Source: Bradyrhizobium sp. 132 (lineage in GTDB: Bacteria > Pseudomonadota > Alphaproteobacteria > Rhizobiales > Xanthobacteraceae). Taken from it: a stretch of DNA of 53,834 nt. Both the position numbers and the translations under genes were made by a program. The stretch lies in the NCBI RefSeq assembly GCF_023074185.1, contig NZ_JADPKY010000096.1, forward strand, positions 1 to 53,834, read 5' to 3'. Below, in pieces: positions 26,359 to 35,612 of the stretch (the first letter of the stretch is position 1; every line of letters starts with the position of its first letter). Below the pieces are notes generated by a model. It worked only from the letters and a program-made list of their open reading frames with translations. It made no database searches and had not been told where the DNA came from.

Positions 26359-27984
26359 ATGGACGGCGCAAAAAGTATCGGTGACATGGTCTCATCCAGC
26401 CTGTGCCGATCTCTCACCGTGTCGCGGCGCTTCAAGCGAGCAGCCGTGGGAGCCTTGAAACATCAGCTAAGCGAGCGTGCCATTATGTCAGATCGATCAG
26501 GTCCAAACCGCGTTATCATCGTGCTGTTTGGCGGGCTTCGACCCGATCTTGTTAGTCCATCGCGGACGCCGAACCTAGATAAACTCAGGCGCCGCGGTGC
26601 TACGCTACCGCGGCAGCGCACCATCTATCCCAGCGAGACCCGGGTTTCACTGACGAGCCTGATTACTGGCGCGACGCCGGATCGTCATGGCATCGTCGGC
26701 AACAGGTTTGTCGACCGCCTGGCCACATCGCCGCGCTTGATCGATACCAGCGACGACCGCCTGGTCGAGGACCTTGATGCCGCGAGCGGCGGCCATCTGG
26801 TCGGCGCGCCGTCGCTGGGCGAGATCCTCGCAGCGAACGGCAAGACCTTTGCGGTTCTCGCCTCCAATTCGGCCGGAGCAACTCGCATGCTGAACCACAA
26901 GGCTCGATCCCTGAGCCAAGTGACGCTCTCGGGTCATTTCGCTCGCATCGCGACGTCGGCCGCACTGCTCGAAAGGGTCGAGGCGCGGCTTGGGCCGACG
27001 CCCGCGCCGACGCCTCTCGGTACGCCGGATCTTGCCGCTCAAGCCTTTCTAACTTCGGCGTTACTTGACGAGGTCTGGCCTCAAATTCAGCCCGATGTCG
27101 CAATTCTCTCCTTCGGCGAGCCGGACACCTCGTCGCATCATTGCGGAATTGGCGCGACGCCGACGCTGGAGGCGATCCGCTTTCTCGACCGCCAGTTCGG
27201 CCGGGTGCTGGATTGGTGGGAATCTGAAGGAGCGCCCAAGGGCGTCCATCTTATCGTAGCATCTGAACATGGCCATGTCACGGTGCACGCGCAGGCTGAT
27301 CTCTTGGACACGTTGAAGGCGACTGGGATGCGTTGTGGCCAAGTGCCAGGACCGGGGGTCGACGCGGTCGTCATATCGGGGCAGGTTGGCGCCATTTACC
27401 TGACGGAGCCATCCGACCGCGCCATCCGCCGCCTGGTTGCGGCAATGATGGAACGCCCTTGGTGCGGACCGGTTTTTACGGCCGCTAAGAGCGGGGAGGA
27501 TGGGATCGCCCCAGGTAGCCTCGCCCGTCATCTGGTCTTCGCCGATCATCCCCGGTCGGCTGACATATTGTTTTCGTTTCGTGGAGACGATGGTCTCGAT
27601 TCCTTTGGCTTTCCCGGCCGCTGCTGGAGCCCGAATTCGCCGGTTGGGCTCGGTGTGCACGGCGGGCTGCACTCCAAGGAAATGTCGTCGCTCGGCATTC
27701 TAGCGGGCCCGTTGATCAGAAGCGGCGTGGAATCGCATGTGCCTTCGGGCATCTGCGACTTCGCGCCGACCGTGCTCAGCCTGCTTGGCATTTCGCGACC
27801 GTCCACGATGACCGGCCGCGTCCTCGCGGAGGTCCTTATCTTCGGTGCCGAGGATCCTCCAGCCATCGAGATGGTTCATAAGGCGAGAGCCGGTGGATAC
27901 CAGCAGGACCTGCGTCGCGTGCAGGTCGGTGCGACAATCTACGTCGATTCGGCGGATGCTTCTTCACCCAATTACCGCAGTTGA
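26359..27984 (+). CDS. Alkaline-phosphatase-superfamily phosphodiesterase / phosphonate-type hydrolase
   Basis: This is a type I phosphodiesterase/nucleotide pyrophosphatase-like protein. The nucleophile threonine is T94 in YPSETRV, followed by TGATPDRHGIVGN. Metal ligands appear as EPDTSSHHCG, ASEHGH and HGGLHSKEMSS. Two ligands look changed: the first-site Asp of FDGLRPD is Gly58 (FGGLRPD), and the family's SDHG is SEHG. The related copy at 42.6 kb keeps the Asp. The ATG at 26359 has AAGG upstream; the ATG at 26485 (499 residues) matches the start of the second copy and may be the native one. The family includes phosphonoacetate hydrolase, and pepM remnants are near, so a phosphonate or phosphodiester substrate is plausible. 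Activity is uncertain because of the Gly. Confidence 0.8.
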   Translation: MDGAKSIGDMVSSSLCRSLTVSRRFKRAAVGALKHQLSERAIMSDRSGPNRVIIVLFGGLRPDLVSPSRTPNLDKLRRRGATLPRQRTIYPSETRVSLTSLITGATPDRHGIVGNRFVDRLATSPRLIDTSDDRLVEDLDAASGGHLVGAPSLGEILAANGKTFAVLASNSAGATRMLNHKARSLSQVTLSGHFARIATSAALLERVEARLGPTPAPTPLGTPDLAAQAFLTSALLDEVWPQIQPDVAILSFGEPDTSSHHCGIGATPTLEAIRFLDRQFGRVLDWWESEGAPKGVHLIVASEHGHVTVHAQADLLDTLKATGMRCGQVPGPGVDAVVISGQVGAIYLTEPSDRAIRRLVAAMMERPWCGPVFTAAKSGEDGIAPGSLARHLVFADHPRSADILFSFRGDDGLDSFGFPGRCWSPNSPVGLGVHGGLHSKEMSSLGILAGPLIRSGVESHVPSGICDFAPTVLSLLGISRPSTMTGRVLAEVLIFGAEDPPAIEMVHKARAGGYQQDLRRVQVGATIYVDSADASSPNYRS

Positions 27985-28800
27985 TCGTACGCGAGGGTCG
28001 ATCACGACTCGTGAAAAAACGCCGCTGATCTACTCGTGCCTGTCTTCCGTCTGATGGCTGCAACTGTAAGCGTCAAGCAGGGCGGGCGACTCAGATTGCC
28101 TCGGCTATTGGCTGTCCAAGGTCGCGCTGGGCAGCAATGGTGGCGGATTTGAAACAAGAAAGCTGTGCCGCTCTGCGCGCGGATCAACGCCATATCGATC
28201 CGGATGAGCTTCCTCGGTCGACGATCTCCATCGCCTTTGTTGAACAACAACACCTGTGTTCCGCAGAGCAAACGCCATGAGTAGGGCGCCTCCTTGCCGT
28301 GCTTCGACAATCCCATTGGCACCATGGCGACAACGCCCCGAAGCACCGCGTCCCCCTCCAAGAAGTGAAGAATGGAAATCTCTTGTAATCGTGTGTTAGT
28401 CCGTTGGTTCGACTACGACAGCCCCAGTCGGTCAACGGTTTGTCGACAATCACCGAAACAAGACTACTAATGTTGGTGCCGTCTCCCTAAACGCGCGACG
28501 ATGATCGCCTCGCCAATCGACACTTGATGTCGTCCTCGGTGGTGATGCCGACTTCGGCCTTAGCCGGGTCTCAACGCCGCTGTACCTGGCCATGTCAGCC
28601 AGCGCGGTAGCGCAGGAAGGGCAATTGTCAACTTGTCGCAAGATCAAGCGATTGGTCGTTCGCGCTCGGCCTTCAAGCATCCGTCTCGAAGGAGTAAACT
28701 TAAGTTCCTTGGAGCGAGATTCGGCGTCGCCTGGACGTGTTTAGCGCGAAGGCGCGATCGATGGCTCAAGGCTCAGGCTGAAGCATCGATCGTGATTCAT
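27985..28800. other. Region without a recognised gene
   Basis: About 800 bp. A minus-strand frame (28002-28361) reads fairly protein-like (VAMVPMGLSKHGKEAPYSWR), but I recognise no family and it runs into junk at both ends. Another minus-strand frame near 28600 has a single CPSC pair. These are probably decayed genes between the phosphodiesterase and the IS5-like remnant. Confidence 0.4.
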
Positions 28801-29560
28801 TGGCTCCGACGAGATTCGGAGATGGTGTGTGCGCGGCGGCGACAATCGAACGGGTGAGCTGTTTAGCTGGAGGCGCGGGTGCGGCGTGATCGTCCGCTGC
28901 GAGCGATCCGGACGATCGTGAACGAGGCGCTGGCGGTGCTGGGAGCGCGAGTTTGCCGCGCTCTATTCGCCGATTGGGCGGCCGTCGATCCCGCCGGAGA
29001 AGATGCTGCGGGCGATGCTGTTGCAGGCGTCTTATTCGGTCCGCTCCGAGCGGCTTCTGGTGGAGCGGTTAGAATACGACCTCCTGTTCCGCTGGTTCGC
29101 CGAATCGGCGTCGACGACGCGGCCTGGGACCATTCGGTGTTCTCGAAGAACCGCGACCGGCTGCTGGAAGGCGACATCGCGGCGAAGTTCCTGGCGGCGG
29201 TGCTGGCGCAGCCCAGGGTGGAGAAGCTTCTATCGAGCGATCACTTCTTGGTCGATGGCACGCTGATTGAGGCCTTGGCCTCGATGAAGAGCGCGTCAGG
29301 GAGAAACGCTCGAACGACACCCACGCCTCGACTACCGATCCCGATGCCAGGCTCTACCGCAAGGGCAAAGGCAAGGAGCCAAAACTGTGCTTCATCGGGC
29401 ACTGGCTGATGGAGAACCGCCACGGCCTGCTCGTCGACGCCTGCCTCACGCTGGCGGACAGGCATGCCGAGCGGGTGGCGGCGCTGCACATGATCGAGCC
29501 TTATGCTGACCGGCGGACGGCGATCACGCTCACGATGCAAAAGACTTCGTCAAGTTCCGC
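28800..29560 (+). pseudogene. IS5/IS1182-like transposase remnant
   Basis: Pieces of an IS5-group transposase in several frames: DRPLRAIRTIVNEALAVL, then RPSIPPEKMLRAMLLQASYS, LLVERLEYDLLFRWF, GVDDAAWDHSVFSKNRDRLL, LLSSDHFLVDGTLIEA (first acidic residue) and GKGKEPKLCFIGHWLMENRH to LHMIEPYADR. At least four frameshifts or small deletions separate them, and the C-terminus is lost at about 29560. An IS21 istA remnant abuts on the other strand. Confidence 0.78.
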
Positions 29561-30060
29561 AGGCTGCCAGTAAAACCGCGGGATGATTTGTACCGTCACT
29601 TTCACCTTCGCCTTATCGCGCGGCTTGCGCGGACGCATAGGCAGGACAAAGGTGGCGTGATCTTGGCCAGCTCCTCGTTAGGTTGGCGAGCTCATAGCGA
29701 CAGATGGCGGTTACGCCGATCTCAGAGCGTCCCAGCCGATCGCCGTCGGCCCGCCGATCGCCCGCCAAGCATTAACGTGCATCGCAATCCAGTCAGCTAC
29801 CGCTTGCGACCAGCGCGCCGTGGCAAACGTGCGGTTGGATGCTCCAGCAGGCGACGAAGACATGGGCCAGCCGCTGCGGGCCGGTGGCGGCGTCGAACAC
29901 AGGCACGTAGTCGCTCGCTAAGCCGATGAACAGCTTCTCTCCAGGCTCGAACGCCTGGCGCACTCGGCGAGATCATCTGACTCCACTCCGATAGAGGTGG
30001 CAGAATCGGCTGTAGCCAGCGGTCGGGGTGCTCCGCGCGATATTCATCCATACTGTAGAT
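29560..30060 (-). pseudogene. IS21-family IstA remnant
   Basis: On the minus strand, pieces in different frames match the IstA integrase core: PGEKLFIGLASDYVPVFDAA, QRLAHVFVAC, GVTAICRYEL and, near 29600, RKPRDKAKVKV-type sequence followed by PRFYWQPAELDEVF. Frameshifts are frequent and both ends are missing. It is distinct from the IstA fragment at 1.4-1.9 kb, which covers the N-terminus. Confidence 0.6.
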
Positions 30061-30155
30061 GCATCCCATCAAAACTATGCATTTTACAGCTCGTGGAGCC
30101 TCCATATAGGACAGGTTGAGGGCGGCTGGGGCCAATCTAAGGGAGCAACTCTCGA

Positions 30156-30260
30156 ATGAAAAAATTGGCTTTTGTAACTGCGAGCGCCGTGGCGCTTGCA
30201 GCGGCGGTACCCCCTGTCGTCCCTGACGTTGCCGCGCAACCGGTCAACACCAACGGGTAG
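30156..30260 (+). CDS. Tiny exported peptide or truncated secreted protein
   Basis: A 34-codon frame begins MKKLAFVTASAVALAAAVPP: two lysines, a hydrophobic core and Ala/Pro-rich cleavage-like residues, which is a textbook signal peptide. GGGAGC lies before the ATG. Only ~12 residues follow the hydrophobic core before TAG, so it is either a short secreted peptide or the first exon-like stub of a longer secreted protein cut by rearrangement. Confidence 0.4.
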   Translation: MKKLAFVTASAVALAAAVPPVVPDVAAQPVNTNG

Positions 30261-30849
30261 CCAATACACACTACCCTCAATGCGATGAGATGCCCTTAAG
30301 GCTTCTGCGACCTCATTTTCTGTATAGCCGACCCGCATTGTACGGCGCCAGGAATTGAGGACTGATCAGTCTTTTCGAGAAGGGATGCTCTGGTTCATCA
30401 GGGCTCGCCGTCACAGCGTCTGAGACAAATTGACGGTTTGGCCGATGAGAGATTTCTGGTTCATCGTAGCCGCCAGAAGCATCGATGAAATAGAAAACGG
30501 ACCGGGGCAAGTGCTAGCAGAACGAGTACCAAAAGACATTCGGCGCCAGAACACGCCGGAATATCCTTCGGAAGAGAAGATGCTATCGTCCAGGAAGGCC
30601 TGCAGGGCGACGAGAATCTCTTTAGCGCTCAGCCGGCCGAGGTATTGCCGCCTCAATGTACATGGCGGGTTCAAGGAGTTCCTCGGGGCCGATAGACATC
30701 GCCTGGCGGCGATACGACGTGTGTGGCAACTTCTGGCGCGGTGAAGGATCTGCGTCGTGAGACGACGGCGCCAAAGGAAATCGGTGGCCGACCTTACGCT
30801 AGGGAACCGGTCGCCCAAAAAAGGATGAACGGGGATGGGGAGGACGAGG

Positions 30850-31200
30850 CATGAGATATCCTGCGTCCGAGGAAAACCGAATCCTCTAGCTGGTGGAGCA
30901 ATCGCATTTCTGGCCAGGCGGGACAGGTCTTGGTATCCCACGCGCCACATTCTATCGCTGGTATGAGGGTTACCGGGAGGGCGGCAGCGACATGCTGACC
31001 GATCATCGATTTCGACCGGAGCGGGTCTCGGCGAAGACGAGAACTGGCTGTCAGACGTCGCTTTTAGAATGGACCCCGAGGACGGCCTCATCTGGTCTTC
31101 GGTCTCGGTGACCACGACATCATGGCGTTCACCGACTACGGCAGCGAGAACCTGGTGGAGCTCATCAGGATACACAAGGACAGCCTGAACTCCTCAAGCG
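30850..31200 (+). pseudogene. Transposase N-terminus and conserved-protein scraps
   Basis: The first ~180 bases read MRYPASEENRI, a stop, LVEQSHFWPG and then LGIPRATFYRWYEGYREGG. This is the N-terminal helix-turn-helix of an IS3-group transposase with a nonsense codon. It is followed near 31034-31190 by a piece EDENWLSDVAFRMDPEDG and ITAFTDYGSENLVELI-like sequence from an unrelated small conserved protein. Neither is complete. The DNA from 30261 to 30850 holds no gene I can support. Confidence 0.5.
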
Positions 31201-31305
31201 CTGACATCGGTGGATCCATTGTCCGCCCCCGGTGAGGTTTGCGGCAGTTGCGAAATTGATGTGAGCGGCTTGGGCAGCAAGTACAAAGCTCATGCGTGAG
31301 GAGTG

Positions 31306-31587
31306 TTATTTCTTTCTGCTACGTGGGGGTACGGGCTTTCGGCCCTTACGCAACGGCTTGGGAGCCGTCGCCCCTTTGGGTGGCTGAAGAAAGAATTCAG
31401 ACAAATGAACCCCAAGCGTTTCCGCGATACGGTCGAGAAGATCGATCGTCGGGTTCTCCGATTGCTGCTCGATACCGCCCATATAGGAGCGGTCGATCCT
31501 GGCATCGTATGCCAATCGCTCTTGCGAAACACCGCGATCTACGCGGATCCGGCGCACATTCCAGGCGACAAGCGCACGAGCTTTCAT
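31306..31587 (-). CDS. XRE-family DNA-binding regulator, QseC-like
   Basis: This is a 93-residue protein with a single Cro/CI helix-turn-helix: VRRIRVDRGVSQERLAYDAR, then DRSYMGGIEQQSENPTIDLL, then a basic tail (KPLRKGRKPVPPRSRKK). It is divergent from a DUF2285 gene 430 bp away, which is followed by an FseA-like gene. In ICEMlSymR7A of Mesorhizobium, the small DNA-binding protein QseC and the antiactivator QseM are encoded divergently and form a switch that controls transfer. Gene order and protein types match, so a QseC role is likely though not proven; XRE proteins are very common. Confidence 0.8.
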   Translation of the reverse strand: MKARALVAWNVRRIRVDRGVSQERLAYDARIDRSYMGGIEQQSENPTIDLLDRIAETLGVHLSEFFLQPPKGATAPKPLRKGRKPVPPRSRKK

Positions 31588-32016
31588 GCGCTAAAGCAGC
31601 CATTCCGACGGCCATCAAACCACTGGCTATAACCATACTATTGCGGTACGTTCGCCCAAAATGCAGATCAGCAGAGTCCGTAATCCGAATGAAGGAGCGG
31701 TACTGGATTCAGAAGGCGCGCCGAATCAGCCTGTGCTGACGAGCTACGACGAACTGCGTCCCATTTCCGCCTCTTGATTCGAAAGGCTGGACGACAGTTC
31801 TGCTGATCGAGCGGAACGGGACTGCGATCAAATGCATTCTGGCGATGGTCGGAGCGAACGAATTGAAGGGAACGACGGCAGTCACCGCTGTTAGGTATAT
31901 TGACTTTGGCAAGAATGCTCCTGCAGGCCGCGACAATCGGCTCTCTACGAAGAGGTTCTGAATACGGCTACCGTCCCTAAAATCGAGGCTTCTCAATCTG
32001 GTAGGACTTTCAGGCC
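31588..32016. promoter_or_regulatory. Divergent intergenic region between qseC-like and qseM-like genes
   Basis: About 430 bp should hold both promoters and the operators of the XRE regulator. The part nearest the regulator gene (31615-31650, with ctataaccatactattg) is AT-richer than the surroundings. I do not see a long perfect inverted repeat. Short frames on both strands here look like shadows. Confidence 0.4.
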
Positions 32017-32295
32017 GTGCCGTCCGATCCTAAGATCGCAGATTTCGCGCCTAACGCGCCGCAGCTCACGCCATATGACGAGCAACATGCCGTCACGTAT
32101 ATGCGTCTACTGGATGCCGAGGCCGATAACGCTGATTGGCGGGACGTTGCGCGCATTGTGCTTGGTATTGATCCCACCCTGGATCCGGATCGCGCCCGCC
32201 GTACTTTTGAAAGCCATCTGGCTCGCGCCAAGTGGGCGGCACGTCATGGCTTTCGGCAGCTCCTGCAGCGCGGTTGGCCGAAGAGTGAGGAATAA
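32017..32295 (+). CDS. DUF2285-domain protein, QseM-like antiactivator
   Basis: This is a 92-residue protein starting at GTG and almost entirely made of a DUF2285-type domain: LTPYDEQHAVTYMRLLDAEA, DWRDVARIVLGIDP, and RARRTFESHLARAKWAARHG. In Mesorhizobium, QseM is a small protein of this type that binds and inhibits both TraR and FseA and so blocks ICE excision. Here it lies between the XRE regulator and the FseA-like gene, 173 bp before the latter, same strand. No traR or traI is visible in the window, so only part of the circuit can be tested by context. Confidence 0.82.
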   Translation: MPSDPKIADFAPNAPQLTPYDEQHAVTYMRLLDAEADNADWRDVARIVLGIDPTLDPDRARRTFESHLARAKWAARHGFRQLLQRGWPKSEE

Positions 32296-32468
32296 GTGCG
32301 TTCGAAACGGACGTCCCTTCTGGTGATGACCGATCGCAAAATTAGATCGTCATATCGCGCAAACTGCATCAATCGCGAAGACCTGCATTGGGTCAACCAG
32401 AAATAGTCACATTCGTCGGGCTGCAATTCCCTGCATGTGCGTTATGAACATACGGGGAAAGTGGTGCG

Positions 32469-33249
32469 ATGCCAGGTGCTGACTGGAGATCAGAGAAGGC
32501 CTATCCCGATGCCAACAAAGCAGAGGCCGCGGACATAGCTTGGGAGTGGCTACGCCGCAACGGCGAGTACCAACGAGACTATTTGGCTCTCGCCATGAGC
32601 GAACGATCCGACGCGATGCCGGACCATTTCCGGCAGCAGTGGGGACTGTCTTTTCGCAGCTGATCCGCAAAAGACCTTCGACCAACAAGCCATTTTCTGG
32701 GCGCCCGAGGTGCTCGCGACCGTGCTGCCCTTGCGCGCGGCTGTCCGCTCGGCAGCGTCGTACGATCTGGATTTCAGAAAACAGGCGGGTAGCGAGCTTC
32801 GCCATGCGCCGGATGGATGGCATGCCATCGTGGCGCTCGGAGGAGCAAAGCATCGCCTGTGGCTAACAGAACTTCCACCGAGCGGCTCATCGCTTGCCGT
32901 CGACCTGCCGTTCGACGGCAGTTTCGAGGTTCGTTTGCTGGCAGCACATCGTTTTTGGCTGGCGCTCGAACGGCGCCCCATCGGACCACCGCCTCTGACG
33001 CTGCCAATCTTGACCCGCCGTCGGCTCATCCTCGCCTTGCGTGCGGTCGATGGGTCATTGGAGGGACACAGCTATCGCGAAATCGCGCAAGGCTTGTTCG
33101 GCAAGCATCGCATTCCCGATCGCGGCTGGAAAACGCACGATCTGCGCAGCCGGACCATTCGCCTGGTCAAGACCGGGCTGCTTCTGGTGCGAGGCGGCTA
33201 TCGCGCCTTGCTCCGTCGCAAGCGTAAAGGCGAGGGCGATCCGTCCTGA
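32469..33249 (+). CDS. fseA: FseA-like excision activator encoded by two frames joined by +1 frameshifting
   Basis: The first frame (32469-32663, 64 codons) reads DWRSEKAYPDANKAEAADIAW, the N-terminal domain seen in Msi172. The second frame (+1, up to 33249) reads from ADPQKTFDQQAIFWAPEV through the DUF2285 region RRRLILALRAVDGSLEG and SYREIAQGLFGKHRIPDRGW to the end. In ICEMlSymR7A, msi172 and msi171 are fused by a programmed +1 frameshift, in which the Phe tRNA slips from UUU to UUC, giving FseA, an activator of the excisionase gene rdfS. Here TCT-TTT-C at 32649-32655 sits eight bases before the zero-frame TGA. Slippage there joins the two domains into 259 residues. An upstream GGGGAAAG serves the ATG. 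A chance frameshift mutation is the alternative. Confidence 0.85.
32649..32655 (+). promoter_or_regulatory. Putative programmed +1 frameshift site (TCT-TTT-C)
   Basis: In the zero frame the codons are TCT TTT CGC AGC TGA. A P-site Phe tRNA on TTT (32652-32654) can re-pair with TTC (32653-32655), its better codon, and translation then continues GCA GCT GAT in the FseA C-terminal frame. This is the same UUU-to-UUC slippage reported for msi172-msi171 of Mesorhizobium. Confidence 0.78.
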
Positions 33250-33467
33250 GCTTTGGCTGATCGGCTAGCCCGTATCTTACAAAACCATCGTAGTCGGCCG
33301 GTTTGAACGCGTTTTGGCAGGGCGCGGGTTAACGCCTTCACTTGCGGGCTGGCCGCGGTGCTCGCAAAATGACGAGCTCGCCGGCAATCGGAACAGTCAG
33401 CATGTGCAAATGGATACGCTAAGATTCCAAAGATTGATCAAACGTCCGCCATCACGCAAATACGCGA

Positions 33468-34376
33468 TTAGGCGGCTTTCGAAATTGCGGCCTTCTTACA
33501 GAGCCGCGCCACCCATCGGCAAAAGGCGCGAGCGACTTCGAGATTGTCACTTCGGTCCACCGCATAGGCCCGATATTGCATGCCGCTTGAAGTACGCGAT
33601 CCCGGTATCACATGGAGCGCCCCTGTACGCACGAGATCGCTCACAATGATTTCCGGCGCCACCAGCAGGCATTTCCCGGTTATGACGGCGGGCAAAGCAA
33701 GGTAATTATGATCGTATCGCGCCCCCGACTTGATGTCCTTCGCGGTCAAGTTCATGGCTCTGAGCCAGGTGGGCAGTATGTCGGCCCGCGATGTGATATT
33801 CAGAATCGGCATTGAGCGGGCAGTGGAGAGCGTTTTTCCCATGACGTGATTTGGAGAGCCTACGCACACGAGCATCTCATTGTAGATCGCCCAATCGTCG
33901 GCCGGTTCAGCGACACAAAGATCGCGGGTAAGCAGGATGTCGAAATTGTCGGAGGATCTCGGTGGAGACAATGAGCTGATCACGTCGACGACGACGCCGC
34001 CCATCTCGGCAGAGAACGCCTGGAGATTCGGTATCAGGAAGGAGTAGGCGAAGGTGGAAAGAGAGGTGTGGACTACGATTCGATTGGCGTCCGTTCGGTT
34101 CCTCCGCCGCATTCTCTTCGCGGTGAAACACACTGTGTCAAGCGGTTCGGCCACGGCGTTCGCAAAGAGCCTTCCAAATTCTGTCAATTCACTGCGTCGG
34201 CCCCGCCGTTGAACGAGATCCGTGCCAAAGTAGTCTTGCAACACAGCCAAATAGCGGCTGACCGAGCTCTGTGTCGTTCCCAATGTGCTCGCCGCACGCG
34301 TGACGCTTCCCTCGCGCGCAATGGTCACAAAGACCCGGATAGCATTGAGGGGCACTTCATTGTGTTCGGCAGCCAT
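33468..34376 (-). CDS. LysR-family transcriptional regulator (likely of phosphonate catabolism)
   Basis: This is a 302-residue regulator. The winged helix-turn-helix is seen at the N-terminus (NAIRVFVTIAREGSVTRAAS, then TTQSSVSRYLAVLQDYFG), followed by a LysR substrate domain (DILLTRDLCVAEPADDWAIY). The start at 34376 is preferred because GGAG lies six bases before it; the frame extends further to 34445 without a site. It is downstream of and on the same strand as the phosphonopyruvate hydrolase and aminotransferase genes. In Variovorax a LysR-type gene accompanies the phosphonoalanine genes palA and palB, so it may sense phosphonoalanine or phosphonopyruvate here. Confidence 0.85.
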   Translation of the reverse strand: MAAEHNEVPLNAIRVFVTIAREGSVTRAASTLGTTQSSVSRYLAVLQDYFGTDLVQRRGRRSELTEFGRLFANAVAEPLDTVCFTAKRMRRRNRTDANRIVVHTSLSTFAYSFLIPNLQAFSAEMGGVVVDVISSLSPPRSSDNFDILLTRDLCVAEPADDWAIYNEMLVCVGSPNHVMGKTLSTARSMPILNITSRADILPTWLRAMNLTAKDIKSGARYDHNYLALPAVITGKCLLVAPEIIVSDLVRTGALHVIPGSRTSSGMQYRAYAVDRSDNLEVARAFCRWVARLCKKAAISKAA

Positions 34377-34739
34377 TTTCTGCTCCGGTCGCTTCTGGGC
34401 TCTCCGCTGATTGTCACGGCGGGCCATTGCCAGAAGCTCCATCACATTATTCGATGTCTATAGCCGGATTGCCGCTTATAAGTGATATCTCGCGCACAAA
34501 ATCTGCCTTCTCGAGGATTCGTGCAATCTGGCTCGGCGACTTCGATTGCTGTCGACGGCTTTCTAAGAGGTGATCTCCAGGTGCCGGCAAGGGGGATGAC
34601 TGCTGATGTCGCGATCGACATCGAGGGCCGTCGAGATGACAGGCCCGAGACTTCTTAGGTGCGTTCAGGATTGCGTGCGAATCAGAGCTCGCTGCTGAGT
34701 GCCGTCTCAAAATCTCGCTGGCAGGTGTCAGTTCAGCGT
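34377..34739. other. Intergenic region between lysR and phosphonopyruvate hydrolase
   Basis: About 360 bp without a supported gene; it probably holds the lysR promoter. The same-strand order hydrolase then lysR, with this gap, suggests separate transcription of lysR. No terminator hairpin with a T-run is visible. Confidence 0.4.
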
Positions 34740-35612
34740 TCAGCGAAGGAAGCGAGCTTCAGCCGCCTTGACCTCGTGCATGTTCTGGATTCTGAAGGTC
34801 TCATCCACGGGCAGAATGTCCTTATGGACATTCTGGACGCCACCGTCAGCGATGATCCGGCGGAAGGTCTCCTGCATGGCGGTTGCAGCCGCGCGAATGC
34901 CGTAATTGCCATAAATTATCATGCGGATGTTGCCAAGCATTTTGACCCGTTTGGCGTCGAGATCAGGATAGGCGTTCGGCACGATCACCAGCGGCACCGT
35001 TCCGGTCCAGGCGCGCGCAAAGCTTTCGATCTCGCAAGGAGTCTTGCTTTTCGAATGGATCAGGATCATGTCCGCGCCAGCTTCCATATAAGCATGTGCC
35101 CGATGCAGGGCCTCCACTTCGCCGAGGCTGGCGATCAAGGCTTCCGTGCGGGCGATGACGAGGAAATCCGGATCTGATCTTGCCGTGATGGCAGCCTCGA
35201 TCTTCCCCTGGAATTCCTCAATGCGCAACAGGTGCTGGCGGGCCTCGGCAGCAAGGCTCGTTACTTTTGGAAAAGTCTTGTCCTCGATGACAACGGCACT
35301 GGCGCCGGCCCGCTCATATTCCGTGATAGCGTGAATGACGTTAATCGCATTGCCATAACCTGTATCAATGTCCGCGACGATCGGAAGCCTCGTGCGTCCG
35401 GCGATCGCCCGCAGCATGTCGAGATGTTGTGTCATTGAGATCAGGCTCATATCAGGCAGCCCATAAAGCGCAGACAGCTCGAAGCCGGACGCCCACACTC
35501 CGTCGAATCCGGCTTCTTCAGCGAGCATCGCTGAGAATGGGCTGCGGGCGGCCATGACGTGGACAAGGCCAGTCTCGGCCATGCGGGCACGAAGGCGTTT
35601 GGCAGAGGACAT
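34740..35612 (-). CDS. palA: Phosphonopyruvate hydrolase (PEP mutase/isocitrate lyase superfamily)
   Basis: The enzyme hydrolyses the C-P bond of 3-phosphonopyruvate to pyruvate and phosphate. The 290-residue protein follows the Variovorax enzyme closely by memory: VWASGFELSALYGLPDMSL, then ADIDTGYGNAINV (metal-binding Asp), EDKTFPKVTSL, and IVIYGN-type end MIIYGNYGIRAAATAM. The gating loop has Thr118 where mutases have Asn, the residue that separates hydrolase from mutase; the broken pepM at 24 kb has Asn. AAGGA lies seven bases before the ATG at 35612. The reading frame is also open upstream without a stop into the aminotransferase C-terminus, so the two genes nearly form one ORF. Confidence 0.85.
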   Translation of the reverse strand: MSSAKRLRARMAETGLVHVMAARSPFSAMLAEEAGFDGVWASGFELSALYGLPDMSLISMTQHLDMLRAIAGRTRLPIVADIDTGYGNAINVIHAITEYERAGASAVVIEDKTFPKVTSLAAEARQHLLRIEEFQGKIEAAITARSDPDFLVIARTEALIASLGEVEALHRAHAYMEAGADMILIHSKSKTPCEIESFARAWTGTVPLVIVPNAYPDLDAKRVKMLGNIRMIIYGNYGIRAAATAMQETFRRIIADGGVQNVHKDILPVDETFRIQNMHEVKAAEARFLR

